From Streptomyces sp. NBC_00370 (GTDB taxonomy: Bacteria > Actinomycetota > Actinomycetes > Streptomycetales > Streptomycetaceae): 64,000 nucleotides of DNA. The stretch lies in NCBI RefSeq assembly GCF_036084755.1, contig NZ_CP107968.1:6704001-6768000 (forward strand). Direction: 5' to 3'. Of the stretch, positions 43,780 to 51,880 are shown piece after piece; positions within the stretch are counted from its first letter, which is position 1, and every line of letters begins with the position of its first letter. A program made the translations under genes and the position numbers. A model generated the notes under the pieces. The model ran no database searches. It was not told the DNA's origin and was given only the letters and a program-made list of their open reading frames with translations.

Positions 43780-43812
43780 TGGGGGGTTGTGACGGGTGGG
43801 GGGTTGTGACGG
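43780..43812. repeat. 17-bp direct repeat upstream of lactonase gene
   Basis: TGGGGGGTTGTGACGG occurs at 43780-43795 and 43797-43812, followed by degenerate copies (TGGGGGTCGTGCCGG). It lies just upstream of the lactonase start and could mark its promoter. Confidence 0.7.
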
Positions 43813-43962
43813 ATGGGGGTCGTGCCGGTCGTGGGGTCGTGCCGGGGCGGACGGACGGGGCGGACGCGCTCACCGCGGGGGCCGTGAACGCGCCCACCAC
43901 AGTGGCCTGATCCGTTCATCCCGACAAGTCCGCACCCGATATGACGGGGCGTCAGTCCTTAT

Positions 43963-43999
43963 TTGGCCCCGGTGGCTGATTCTCCATATCATCCGGCGA
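43963..43999 (+). promoter_or_regulatory. Leaderless vegetative-type promoter of the VWA gene
   Basis: TTGGCC (43963-43968), an 18-bp spacer, TATCAT (43987-43992), then 6 nt to the ATG at 43999, which lacks a ribosome site. The spacing fits a leaderless sigma-HrdB transcript. Confidence 0.5.
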
Positions 44000-45279
44000 T
44001 GATCATAAGTAAACGGTCGGCGGTCGCCGCGTGCGGTCTGCTGGCCGCACTGTCCTTCGGGCTCCTCGCTCCCTCCACCGCGGCAGCCGACGACGAACCC
44101 GCCGCGCAGCCCGCGCCCAAGGTCGATCTCGTGCTGGACGTCAGCGGTTCGATGCGGACCCGCGACATCGACGGCCAGACCCGGATGACGGCGGCCAAGC
44201 AGGCGTTCAACGAAGTCCTGGACTCGGTACCGCAGGGGGTGGAGCTCGGGATCCGTACCCTCGGGGCCAACTACCCGGGCAAGGACACCAAGGTGGGCTG
44301 CAAGGACACCGAGCAGCTCTACAAGGTCGGCCCGCTGGACCGTACCGAGGCGAAGACCGCCGTCGCCACCCTCGCCCCCACCGGCTGGACGCCCATCGGC
44401 CCCGCGCTGCTGCGCGCGGCCGACGACCTCGAAGGCGGTGAGGCCACCCGCCGTATCGTCCTCATCACCGACGGCGAGGACACCTGTGCGCCGCTCGACC
44501 CCTGCGAGGTGGCGCGCGACATCGCGGCCAAGGGCATCCACCTCGTCATCGACACGCTGGGTCTCGTCCCCGACGACAAGACGCGCAAGCAGCTCACCTG
44601 TATCGCCGAGGCCACCGGCGGCACCTACACGTCCGTACGGCACACCGACGAACTGTCCGGCCGGGTGACCCAGTTGGTCGACCGGGCCGCCGATCCCGTG
44701 GTCACGCCCGTGGCCACCGAGGGCGCCGCGCGGTGCGCGCAGGCCCCCGAACTCAAGCCCGGTCTCTACAGCGACCGTGAGCGGTTCTCCGAACACCGCT
44801 GGTACCGCGTCGACGTCCGGCCGGGACAGGAGCTGCGCGCCTCGGTGAGCGTCTCCGCCGACCGCGCCGTCGACCCCGACTACGGCGTCCTGCTGCGGGC
44901 CGTGACCGTGCACGGCAGGGAGATCGTCCGTGGCTCGGAGGCGGGCGCCGGACGCACCGATGTGATCTCCACCGGTCTGCGCTACCCGAAGCCGCCGGAG
45001 GACGAGAGCGACGACGGCACGCCACCGCCCGCCGAGGCGGTGTGTCTTGAGGTCGGCAACGCCTTCGCGGCGCCCGACTCGGTCAAGACCACCCCGGGAC
45101 TGCCGGTCGAGCTGACCGTCGCCCTGGTGGACTCGCCCGACGATCCGTCCGACGTCGCCTCCTTCGGCCTCGGCCGCGGCTGGTGGCTGCTCGGTCTGCT
45201 GACCCTCACCGGTTTGGTCGCAGGTCTGCTGTGGGGCTGGATCTCCCGCTGGCGTGTCGCTGTCTGGAGGAGCAACTGA
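43999..45279 (+). CDS. Secreted, membrane-anchored VWA-domain protein
   Basis: 426 residues. A signal peptide (residues 1-30) is followed by a von Willebrand A domain with the metal-ion adhesion motif DVSGSM and ITDGEDTC, then an extracellular beta-rich region with several Cys and a C-terminal membrane helix (WWLLGLLTLTGLVAGLLWGWI) with a short basic tail. VWA domains bind protein ligands through a divalent metal. The stop overlaps the next ATG by 1 nt, so the neighbouring membrane protein is its probable partner. Confidence 0.88.
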   Translation: MIISKRSAVAACGLLAALSFGLLAPSTAAADDEPAAQPAPKVDLVLDVSGSMRTRDIDGQTRMTAAKQAFNEVLDSVPQGVELGIRTLGANYPGKDTKVGCKDTEQLYKVGPLDRTEAKTAVATLAPTGWTPIGPALLRAADDLEGGEATRRIVLITDGEDTCAPLDPCEVARDIAAKGIHLVIDTLGLVPDDKTRKQLTCIAEATGGTYTSVRHTDELSGRVTQLVDRAADPVVTPVATEGAARCAQAPELKPGLYSDRERFSEHRWYRVDVRPGQELRASVSVSADRAVDPDYGVLLRAVTVHGREIVRGSEAGAGRTDVISTGLRYPKPPEDESDDGTPPPAEAVCLEVGNAFAAPDSVKTTPGLPVELTVALVDSPDDPSDVASFGLGRGWWLLGLLTLTGLVAGLLWGWISRWRVAVWRSN

Positions 45280-46100
45280 TGCGTACCACAGGTGTGTTCA
45301 CAAGCGTTCTCCTGACGGGCGCCCTGGCGGGCGCGGTGTTCGCCGGCGCGGCGGGAGCTGCCTCCGCCGACAGCCCCACCCCGTCCGACACGTCCACGGC
45401 CGCCACGGGCGACGACGGCTCGGCGGCGCCGACCGAGGCCGGCACGTCGTTCCGTACGGCGACGGCCTTCCGGCCGGGGCAGCGGCCCACGGCCGACGCG
45501 TCGACCGGCGACTACCTGTACTGGATGTTCCCCGTCGACGTGGGGCAGCGGGCCACCGTGACCGCCGAGGTCACCTTCCCCGACTCCTCGGCCAGGAAGT
45601 CGAGTTCGACCTGGCAGGTCGACGTGTACGACGGGCTGCGCCGCCGCCAGCCGTGCGTCTACGGCGCGCAGACCCGAGCGGTCGCGGGCGGCGCGGGCAC
45701 GGTCGAACTGCGCTGCACGCTGCGCACCGTACGGGCCTGGGCCGAGCCGTGGTCCAACGACCCGCTGCCGGGCAGCTATTACATCCGGCTGACGGCCGTC
45801 GACGCGCAGGAGCAGGACCTCGGACTGCCGATGAAGGCGGCCATCGGGGTACGGACGTCCGGCGAGGGCGGTGCGCATGCCGTCGGCGGCAAGCTCGCCG
45901 CACCGCTGACGCCCGGCGTCGCCGACGACAAAGCGGCGACAGCGCCCGAGGACGGCTGGTCGTCGGGCCGTTGGTCCGACCGCTGGCTGTGGACGGTCGG
46001 CGGCGGCGTGCTCGGCGCGCTCGCCGCCATCGCCGGCTACACCCTGGCCCGGCCCTCGCGGCGCCGGGTGGCCTCGCCGCCCCCGCCGGCGCAGTACTGA
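45279..46100 (+). CDS. Secreted C-terminally anchored partner of the VWA protein
   Basis: 273 residues with a signal peptide (GVFTSVLLTGALAGAVFAGAAGAASA), an acidic Ser/Thr-rich stretch, a beta-rich extracellular domain (TSFRTATAFRPGQ...DYLYWMFPVDVGQRATVTAEVTFPD) and a C-terminal helix (VGGGVLGALAAIAGYTLA) with a basic tail. The domain resembles the post-VWA region of the preceding protein (GDYLYWMFPVDVGQ here, HRWYRVDVRPGQ there), suggesting related folds. Translation is coupled by the TGATG junction. Function unknown. Confidence 0.82.
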   Translation: MRTTGVFTSVLLTGALAGAVFAGAAGAASADSPTPSDTSTAATGDDGSAAPTEAGTSFRTATAFRPGQRPTADASTGDYLYWMFPVDVGQRATVTAEVTFPDSSARKSSSTWQVDVYDGLRRRQPCVYGAQTRAVAGGAGTVELRCTLRTVRAWAEPWSNDPLPGSYYIRLTAVDAQEQDLGLPMKAAIGVRTSGEGGAHAVGGKLAAPLTPGVADDKAATAPEDGWSSGRWSDRWLWTVGGGVLGALAAIAGYTLARPSRRRVASPPPPAQY

Positions 46101-46122
46101 GCGCGGAAGCGCCCAAACAGTC

Positions 46123-46160
46123 GGCCCCGGGGGCCTGTTCACCCACAGGCCCCCGGAGCC
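46123..46160. terminator. Terminator hairpin after the VWA pair
   Basis: CCGGGGGCCTG (46127-46137) pairs perfectly with CAGGCCCCCGG (46146-46156) around an 8-nt loop, and the stem extends outward with one mismatch. Confidence 0.75.
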
Positions 46161-46307
46161 GTGCGCGTGCGGGGCACCCGCGTACAGGGGCCCGCGTGAA
46201 GAGGGCCCGCTGACGAAAGCCGGCTCGCGCGGAGTCCGCTCACGGAAGGCCGCTCACGGGACACGCACCCTCGCAGCGCCGGAAGCCCCCGCGATAGCCT
46301 GGCGCGC

Positions 46308-47183
46308 GTGACTGTGCCCAGCGCCTCCGACGCCTCTGACCGGACGCCGAAACTCTTCGCGATCAGTGACCTCCACGTCGCCTACACCGAGAACCGCGAC
46401 ATCGTCGAATCGCTGCGGCCGGAGTCCCCGGACGACTGGCTCATCGTCGCCGGCGACACCGCGGAGAAGGTCGCGGACGTCGAATGGGCGCTGCGCACCC
46501 TCGCCGGCCGGTTCGCGAAAGTCGTGTGGACACCGGGCAACCACGAGCTGTGGACCCACAAACAGGACCCGGTCCAGCTGCGGGGCGACGCACGCTACCA
46601 GCATCTGGTGGCGCGGTGCCGGGAGTTGGGCGTGTCGACGCCCGAGGACCCGTACCCCGTCTGGCGGGGCCCCGGCGGCCCTGTCACCGTGGCACCCCTC
46701 TTCGTCCTCTACGACTACACGTTCCGCCCCGCGGGCACCACGACCAAGGAGGAGGCGCTGGCCGTCGCGCACGAGTCGGGTGTGGTGTGCACGGACGAGA
46801 TGGTGCTCCACCCCGACCCGTACCAGAGCCGCGAGGCCTGGAGCGCCGAGCGGGTCAGGATCACCGAGAAGCGGCTCGAAGACAGGCCACCCGGTCTGCC
46901 GACCATTCTGGTCAACCACTGGCCGCTGACCCGCCACCCCACCCGCGTCCTCACCTATCCCGAGTTCGCGCTGTGGTGCGGCACGGAAGCGACGGCCGAC
47001 TGGCATGTGCGCTACGAGGCCAAGACGGTCGTCTACGGCCATCTGCACATCCCGCGCACCACCTACGAGGACGGGGTGCGGTTCGAGGAGGTGTCCGTCG
47101 GCTACCCCCGCGAATGGCAGCGTCAGCGGCACCCCGACCCCGCGCTGCGCCAGATCCTGCCCGTGCCCGGGGCCGCGTCATGA
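46308..47183 (+). CDS. Metallophosphoesterase coupled to the PPTase gene
   Basis: 291 residues of the calcineurin-like fold, with the five metal motifs in order: SDLHVAY, GDTAE, GNHELW, VNHWPL and GHLHIP. The substrate is unknown. The gene overlaps the 4'-phosphopantetheinyl transferase by 4 nt; the pairing recurs in Streptomyces, so a role in phosphopantetheine or CoA metabolism is an attractive inference. GTG 46308 has no ribosome site; TAGCCT 7 nt upstream suggests a leaderless message. Confidence 0.88.
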   Translation: MTVPSASDASDRTPKLFAISDLHVAYTENRDIVESLRPESPDDWLIVAGDTAEKVADVEWALRTLAGRFAKVVWTPGNHELWTHKQDPVQLRGDARYQHLVARCRELGVSTPEDPYPVWRGPGGPVTVAPLFVLYDYTFRPAGTTTKEEALAVAHESGVVCTDEMVLHPDPYQSREAWSAERVRITEKRLEDRPPGLPTILVNHWPLTRHPTRVLTYPEFALWCGTEATADWHVRYEAKTVVYGHLHIPRTTYEDGVRFEEVSVGYPREWQRQRHPDPALRQILPVPGAAS

Positions 47184-47845
47184 TCGGCGAGATACTGCCC
47201 CCCGTGGTGGTGTCCGTGGCCACGACCGACGACGTCGCCGCGCCCGACCTCTTCCCCGAAGAGGCGGCCCTGGTGGAGAAGGCCGTGCCCAAGCGGGTGC
47301 GCGAGTTCGGCACGACCCGGCACTGCGCCCGCAGCGCGCTCGCGCAGCTGGGTGTGGCACGCGCGCCCATCCTGCGCGACCGGCGCGGCGCCCCCGGCTG
47401 GCCGGCCGGGACGGTCGGCAGCATGACCCACTGCGACGGCTTCCGCGCCGCCGCCGTCGCCAGGAAGAGTGACATCGTCACCCTCGGCATCGACGCCGAA
47501 CCGCACGCCCGGATACCCGAAGGCGTGCTGGAGACCATCACGGTCGGGGACGAGCCCGCCAGGATCGGGAAACTCATCCACACCCGGCCCGAAGTCCACT
47601 GGGACCGGCTGCTGTTCAGCGCCAAGGAGTCCGTGTACAAGGCGTGGTACCCGATCACCGGACGCTGGCTGGACTTCACCGAGGCGGAGTTCGAGATCGA
47701 CCCGGCGAACGGGGGCTTCACGGCGCGGCTGCTCGTCCCGGGACCCGAACTGCCGGGCCACGGCACCCTCAAGGGCTTCACCGGACGCTGGGCGGTGCGG
47801 GACGGCGTCATCATGACGTCCGTCGTCCTCGCGGCGCTGCGGTAA
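47180..47845 (+). CDS. Sfp/EntD-type 4'-phosphopantetheinyl transferase
   Basis: 221 residues. The acceptor and Mg-binding motifs are GIDAEPHARIPEGVLE and FSAKESVYKAW, preceded by VGSMTHCDGF and RHCARSALAQLG of the EntD-like class. It moves phosphopantetheine from CoA to the Ser of carrier domains and so is a candidate to activate the carriers in the NRPS/PKS cluster 17 kb away, which has no transferase of its own. Translation is coupled to the metallophosphoesterase. Confidence 0.93.
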   Translation: MIGEILPPVVVSVATTDDVAAPDLFPEEAALVEKAVPKRVREFGTTRHCARSALAQLGVARAPILRDRRGAPGWPAGTVGSMTHCDGFRAAAVARKSDIVTLGIDAEPHARIPEGVLETITVGDEPARIGKLIHTRPEVHWDRLLFSAKESVYKAWYPITGRWLDFTEAEFEIDPANGGFTARLLVPGPELPGHGTLKGFTGRWAVRDGVIMTSVVLAALR

Positions 47846-47910
47846 CCGGCCCCCCTCGTCGGCGGGCGCTGCGGACCGAAGCTGTCCGCAGGGCTCGGTA
47901 CGGTTCGGGC

Positions 47911-49026
47911 ATGGCCTCGAAGACGACCGCCCCCGTGCTCGGGGTACGCGCCCTCAACCGGGCGACCCTGGAGCGGCAACTGCTCCTGCGCCGCGACACC
48001 AGGCCGGCCGAGGACGCGGTCGCGCATCTCCTGGGGCTGCAGGCGCAGAACGTGAAACCCCCGTACTTCCAGCTCGCCGCCCGGCTGGCGGGGTTCGTCC
48101 CCGAGGACCTGTCCAGCCTGATGGCCTCCCGCGCCGTGGCCCGGCTCGTGACCATGCGCTCCACGATCCATACGCACACCGCCGACGACTGCCTCACCCT
48201 GCGCCCGCTCGTCCAGGCCGCCCGCGACCGCGAACTGGGACTCTTCCGCAAGGGGCTGCCCGGCGTGGACCTCGACCGGCTCGCCGCGTACAGCCGCGCG
48301 TTCGTCGAGGAACAGCCGCGCCCGGTCAAGGAGTTGCGCGAGGCACTGCTGAAGCAGTGGCCGGACGCCGATCCGCAGGCGCTGACCGTCGCCGCCCGCT
48401 GCCTGCTGCCGCTCGTGCAGACCACCCCGCGCGGACTGTGGGACACCAGCGCGCAGGTCACCCTCACCACCGCGGAACACTGGTTCGGCAGGCCCGCCGA
48501 GCCCGCGCCCGCCGCCGACGGGACCGTACTGCGCTATCTCGCGGCCTTCGGACCAGCCTCCGTCAAGGACATGCAGACCTGGGCGGGTCTTACCCGGCTG
48601 CGGGCCGTCTTCGAGCGGCTACGGCCCCGGCTGCGCACCTTCCAGGACGAGAACGGCGTCGAACTCTTCGACCTGCCCGAAGCGCCGAGGCCCGACCCCG
48701 CTACCCCGGCGCCGCCGCGCTTCCTGCCGGAGTTCGACAACCTGCTGCTCTCGCACGCCGACCGGAGCCGGATCGTCCCGCCGGCCTACCGGGGCCGCTC
48801 CTGGCGGGGGAACACCGGATACCGCACGCTCCTCGTGGACGGTTTCCTCGCGGGCGTCTGGCAGCCGCCGGAAGGCGGCGACGGCGCGCCGCTCACCGTC
48901 GAACTCTTCGCCGGCATCGGCCGCGAACAGCGCGGCGCGGTGACGGAGGAGGGCGAGCGGCTGCTCACCACCATGTACGGCGGTGCGGCCGGTGGAGTCC
49001 GCTACGCGAACTTCACCGGCTCCTGA
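47911..49026 (+). CDS. AlkZ-like (HTH_42) winged-helix DNA-binding protein, putative DNA glycosylase
   Basis: 371 residues of the winged-helix DNA-binding PF06224 type. The N-terminal motif GLQAQ (residues 42-46) corresponds to the catalytic Q-x-Q of AlkZ-like glycosylases, which unhook interstrand crosslinks and remove bulky alkyl adducts. Other family blocks are TMRSTIHTHTADDC, RGLWDTSAQVTLTTAEHW and LLPEFDNLLLSHADRSRI-like. The start is the ATG at 47911. It stands alone downstream of the PPTase. Some family members confer self-resistance to genotoxins, but most are housekeeping. Confidence 0.86.
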   Translation: MASKTTAPVLGVRALNRATLERQLLLRRDTRPAEDAVAHLLGLQAQNVKPPYFQLAARLAGFVPEDLSSLMASRAVARLVTMRSTIHTHTADDCLTLRPLVQAARDRELGLFRKGLPGVDLDRLAAYSRAFVEEQPRPVKELREALLKQWPDADPQALTVAARCLLPLVQTTPRGLWDTSAQVTLTTAEHWFGRPAEPAPAADGTVLRYLAAFGPASVKDMQTWAGLTRLRAVFERLRPRLRTFQDENGVELFDLPEAPRPDPATPAPPRFLPEFDNLLLSHADRSRIVPPAYRGRSWRGNTGYRTLLVDGFLAGVWQPPEGGDGAPLTVELFAGIGREQRGAVTEEGERLLTTMYGGAAGGVRYANFTGS

Positions 49027-49064
49027 CGCCCGCGCCCCACACAGCTTCCTGACGCGCCGTCACC

Positions 49065-50402
49065 TCACAGCCCGACGTCCCGCATCCGCAGATCGTCGAA
49101 GCTCTCCCGCCGGACCAGCAGCCGGGACCGGCCCTCCGACACCGCGACCACCGGCGGGCGGCCCGTCATGTTGTAGCCGGACGCCATCGACACCTGGTAG
49201 GCGCCCGCCGCCGGTACGGCCAGCACGTCACCCGCCCTGATGTCGTCGGGCAGCTCGACCGACTCGGCGAGCACATCGCCCGCCTCGCAGTGCCGCCCCA
49301 CGACGGTCGCCGTCCGCATGGGCGCGTCCGACGCCCGGCCCACCCTGCGTACGGTGTAGCGCGCGCCGTACAGCGCCGGGCGCGGGTTGTCGCTCATCCC
49401 GCCGTCGACGGCGACGAAGGCCCGGCCGCCGGTGTGTTTGACCGACAGCACCCGGTAGAGGGCGATCCCGGCCGGTGCCATGATCGACCGGCCCGGCTCG
49501 ACGGTCAGCCTCGGCACCGGCAGGTCGTGCGCGGCGCAGGCCTCCGCCAGTGTTTCGGTGATCAGCCGCCCGTACACCGAAGGCGCGGGCGCGGGATCTC
49601 CCGGCAGATACGCCACGGCGAAGCCGCCGCCCATGTCCAGCTCGGGAAGGGTCACCCCGAACCGCTCCCGGATCAGCGCCATGAAGGCGACCACCCGCCG
49701 CACGGCCTCGGCGAACGGCTCGGCCCGGGTGATCTGCGAGCCCAAGTGGCAGTGCAGACCGACCAGTCGCAGACGGTGCTGGCCGAGGATCCGGCCGACG
49801 GCGTCCAGTGCGTCACCGTCCGCGATCGACATGCCGAACTTCTGGCCGGCCACACCCGTACGCACCTTGTGATGCGCGCCCGCCGCCACACCGGGCACCA
49901 CCCGCACCATCACCTGCTGCGGGTCGGGCCCCGCGACCTGCGCGGCGAGCCGGGCGATCTCGTTGTCCGAATCGATGACGATCCGGCCGACGCCGAGCCG
50001 CAGCGCCGCCCGTAGATCCTCCGGCGACTTCGCGTTGCCGTGCAGCACGATGTGCTCCGGCGGGAAGCCGCGGGTGGCCGCCAGCTCCAGTTCACCGGCG
50101 GAGCAGACGTCGAGCCCCAGGCCCTCCTGCTCGACCCAGTCGACCACGGCACGGCACAGGAACGCCTTGGCCGCGTACACCACATCGGCCTGCGGCAGCG
50201 CGGCACGCCAGGCCCGGGCACGGGATCTGACCTCGCCCTCGTCCAGGACGTACGCCGGTGTGCCGTACCGCTCGGCCAGCTCGGCCAGGGACACGCCCGC
50301 CACGGCGATGTCACCGCCGGGGGCCACCACGGCGGACGTGGGCCACACCGTCGCCGTACTCAGCTCGTCGATGCGCAGCAGCGGCTGCGGTTCGGTGGTC
50401 AT
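49065..50402 (-). CDS. Diaminopimelate decarboxylase-family PLP enzyme (LysA-like)
   Basis: 445 residues of fold-type III decarboxylases. The PLP-lysine motif is YAAKAF, with LHCHLGSQI, GGGFAVAY, EPGRSIMAPAG and GRHCEAGD (the Cys that contacts substrate from the other subunit). The family converts meso-diaminopimelate to lysine; related enzymes act on other D-amino acids or ornithine. A gene with an SAV_915-like protein directly upstream (4-nt overlap) is not the usual lysine operon, so this may be a paralogue with a special role. Confidence 0.87.
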   Translation of the reverse strand: MTTEPQPLLRIDELSTATVWPTSAVVAPGGDIAVAGVSLAELAERYGTPAYVLDEGEVRSRARAWRAALPQADVVYAAKAFLCRAVVDWVEQEGLGLDVCSAGELELAATRGFPPEHIVLHGNAKSPEDLRAALRLGVGRIVIDSDNEIARLAAQVAGPDPQQVMVRVVPGVAAGAHHKVRTGVAGQKFGMSIADGDALDAVGRILGQHRLRLVGLHCHLGSQITRAEPFAEAVRRVVAFMALIRERFGVTLPELDMGGGFAVAYLPGDPAPAPSVYGRLITETLAEACAAHDLPVPRLTVEPGRSIMAPAGIALYRVLSVKHTGGRAFVAVDGGMSDNPRPALYGARYTVRRVGRASDAPMRTATVVGRHCEAGDVLAESVELPDDIRAGDVLAVPAAGAYQVSMASGYNMTGRPPVVAVSEGRSRLLVRRESFDDLRMRDVGL

Positions 50403-50797
50403 ACGGCCATCGCCTCCGGGACGTCCAGCGGGCCCAGGGTGCGGCGCGCGCAGCTCATGACCGGTGCGGGACGCCGCCCGGCCGGCGAGGGGGGAGCGGA
50501 CGGGACGGCGGTGAGCTGCGGGTCGACCGTCACCACCAGCGCCCCGAGCGGCGCGCCGAGCGCGCGCAGGGCCGGTTCGGCGAGCAGGATCCAGGGCTGC
50601 CGCTCACCGAACACGGCGGCCAGCCGCCCCTTGCTGGTGAACCCGACAGCGGTCCGTGCCCCGAGCGGTGTGCGCGCGAAACGCAGCTGGCAGTCGCCCG
50701 AGGGGCCGCGCCGCACGGGTACGTAGAGCATGCCCGCACCGCACGGCAGGTCGGCCGGGTCGGGGTCCGCGGCCTCGTCGTCGGAAATGCGCTCCAT
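50399..50797 (-). CDS. SAV_915-like small protein
   Basis: 132 residues, similar by eye to the Streptomyces SAV_915 family and distantly to SseB-type domains (LYVPVRRGPSGDCQLRFARTPLGARTAVGFTSKGRLAAVFG). No catalytic motif is visible. A strong GGAGG precedes the ATG, and the stop overlaps the LysA-like gene, so the two are translated together. Function unknown. Confidence 0.75.
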   Translation of the reverse strand: MERISDDEAADPDPADLPCGAGMLYVPVRRGPSGDCQLRFARTPLGARTAVGFTSKGRLAAVFGERQPWILLAEPALRALGAPLGALVVTVDPQLTAVPSAPPSPAGRRPAPVMSCARRTLGPLDVPEAMAV

Positions 50798-50947
50798 GGT
50801 GTCCTCCGGAGGAGTAGTTCACTGCCTGACACCTGGAAGCTATGCCCGCGGGGAACCCTCCCTGGGGTCCCATGACGCACCATTGATCACCATGCCCCAC
50901 ATCTTGACGCCCCCCTGGCGCTGATCAGCCCTGACCTGCGCATTCAC

Positions 50948-51775
50948 TCAGGGCAGCAGGCCCGCGCGGCGGGCTGCCACGACCGCTTCGAGGCGGGTGT
51001 GGGCGCCCAGCTTCCGCATGGCCGAGCGGAGGTAGCCCTTCACCGTCTCGGGGCGCAGGCCGAGCAGTTCGGCCGCCGCCGCGTTGGTCGCGCCGGCCGA
51101 GACGCAGCTCAGGACGTCCAGTTCGCGGGGTGCGAGGCCGATCGGCATCAGGGTGCCGTCCGTCGCCGTCGCGCCCGCCAGCCGGCCGCAGACGGCGAGG
51201 AGTTCGTCGCGCAGCCCGGCGTCGGGGACCCGGGGGGCCAGGGCGCGCAGTTCGCTGTGGGCTGCGCGTACCTCCTCCCACGCCGCCGATCCGGCCGCCG
51301 GCTCGCGGGTCAGTGACAGCAGCCGCTGCACCTCGTCGTGTACTGCCAGCGACTGCTCCACGTCCTTCGCGGCGGCGACCGCCGCGTCGAAGGTGCGGTC
51401 GCCTATCGGCAGCGCCGTGCGCAGCGCCCCGTACAGCACGCCGCGCACCTTGCGCCGTACGACCACGGGCACGGCGAGCACCGAGCGCAGCCCCTCGGCG
51501 GCGACCGCCGCGTCGTACTCGTGGCTGATGTGGCGCGCCTCTTGGTAGTCGGTCACGGCGAACGGCCGGCGCAGCGCGATCGACTTGCCGCCGAGGCCGT
51601 TGCCCGAGGAGATCAGCAGGCCGCGCAGGGCGCTCGTCGCCGCCCCTGTCAGCTCGGCGAGTCTGACCTGACCCGGGTCGTGCAGCAGGCCGCCGAAGGC
51701 GACCGGCAGCCCCGTCGTACGGCGCAGCCGCAGCAGCGCCGCGCGCATCTCCACCGCCTCCACCGCTTCGGCCAC
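50948..51775 (-). CDS. GAF-LuxR transcriptional regulator
   Basis: 275 residues. A GAF-like sensor (about 30-165: LLISSGNGLGGKSIALRRPFAVTDY...LRSVLAVPVVVRRKVRGVLYGALR) is followed by a helix and a LuxR-type helix-turn-helix (LAPRELDVLSCVSAGATNAAAAELLGLRPETVKGYLRSAMRKLG). GTG 51775 has AGAGGA 8 nt upstream. It is divergent from the two acyl-CoA synthetase genes, which are its likely targets; the GAF ligand is unknown. Confidence 0.88.
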   Translation of the reverse strand: MAEAVEAVEMRAALLRLRRTTGLPVAFGGLLHDPGQVRLAELTGAATSALRGLLISSGNGLGGKSIALRRPFAVTDYQEARHISHEYDAAVAAEGLRSVLAVPVVVRRKVRGVLYGALRTALPIGDRTFDAAVAAAKDVEQSLAVHDEVQRLLSLTREPAAGSAAWEEVRAAHSELRALAPRVPDAGLRDELLAVCGRLAGATATDGTLMPIGLAPRELDVLSCVSAGATNAAAAELLGLRPETVKGYLRSAMRKLGAHTRLEAVVAARRAGLLP

Positions 51776-51880
51776 GCCGCTCGTTCCTCTCGCCCCGCCC
51801 GGCCACCCCCGTTCGGGGGTGGTGAGACCTGCGTCACGATTACACAGTGGCAGTGCACGACCCCGCAATGAGGAGGACAC

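Noticed and set aside
47911..49026. The AlkZ-like gene as a self-resistance gene of the NRPS/PKS cluster
   Set aside because: It lies 18 kb from the cluster, across purine-catabolism and other unrelated genes, and nothing suggests the cluster product attacks DNA.
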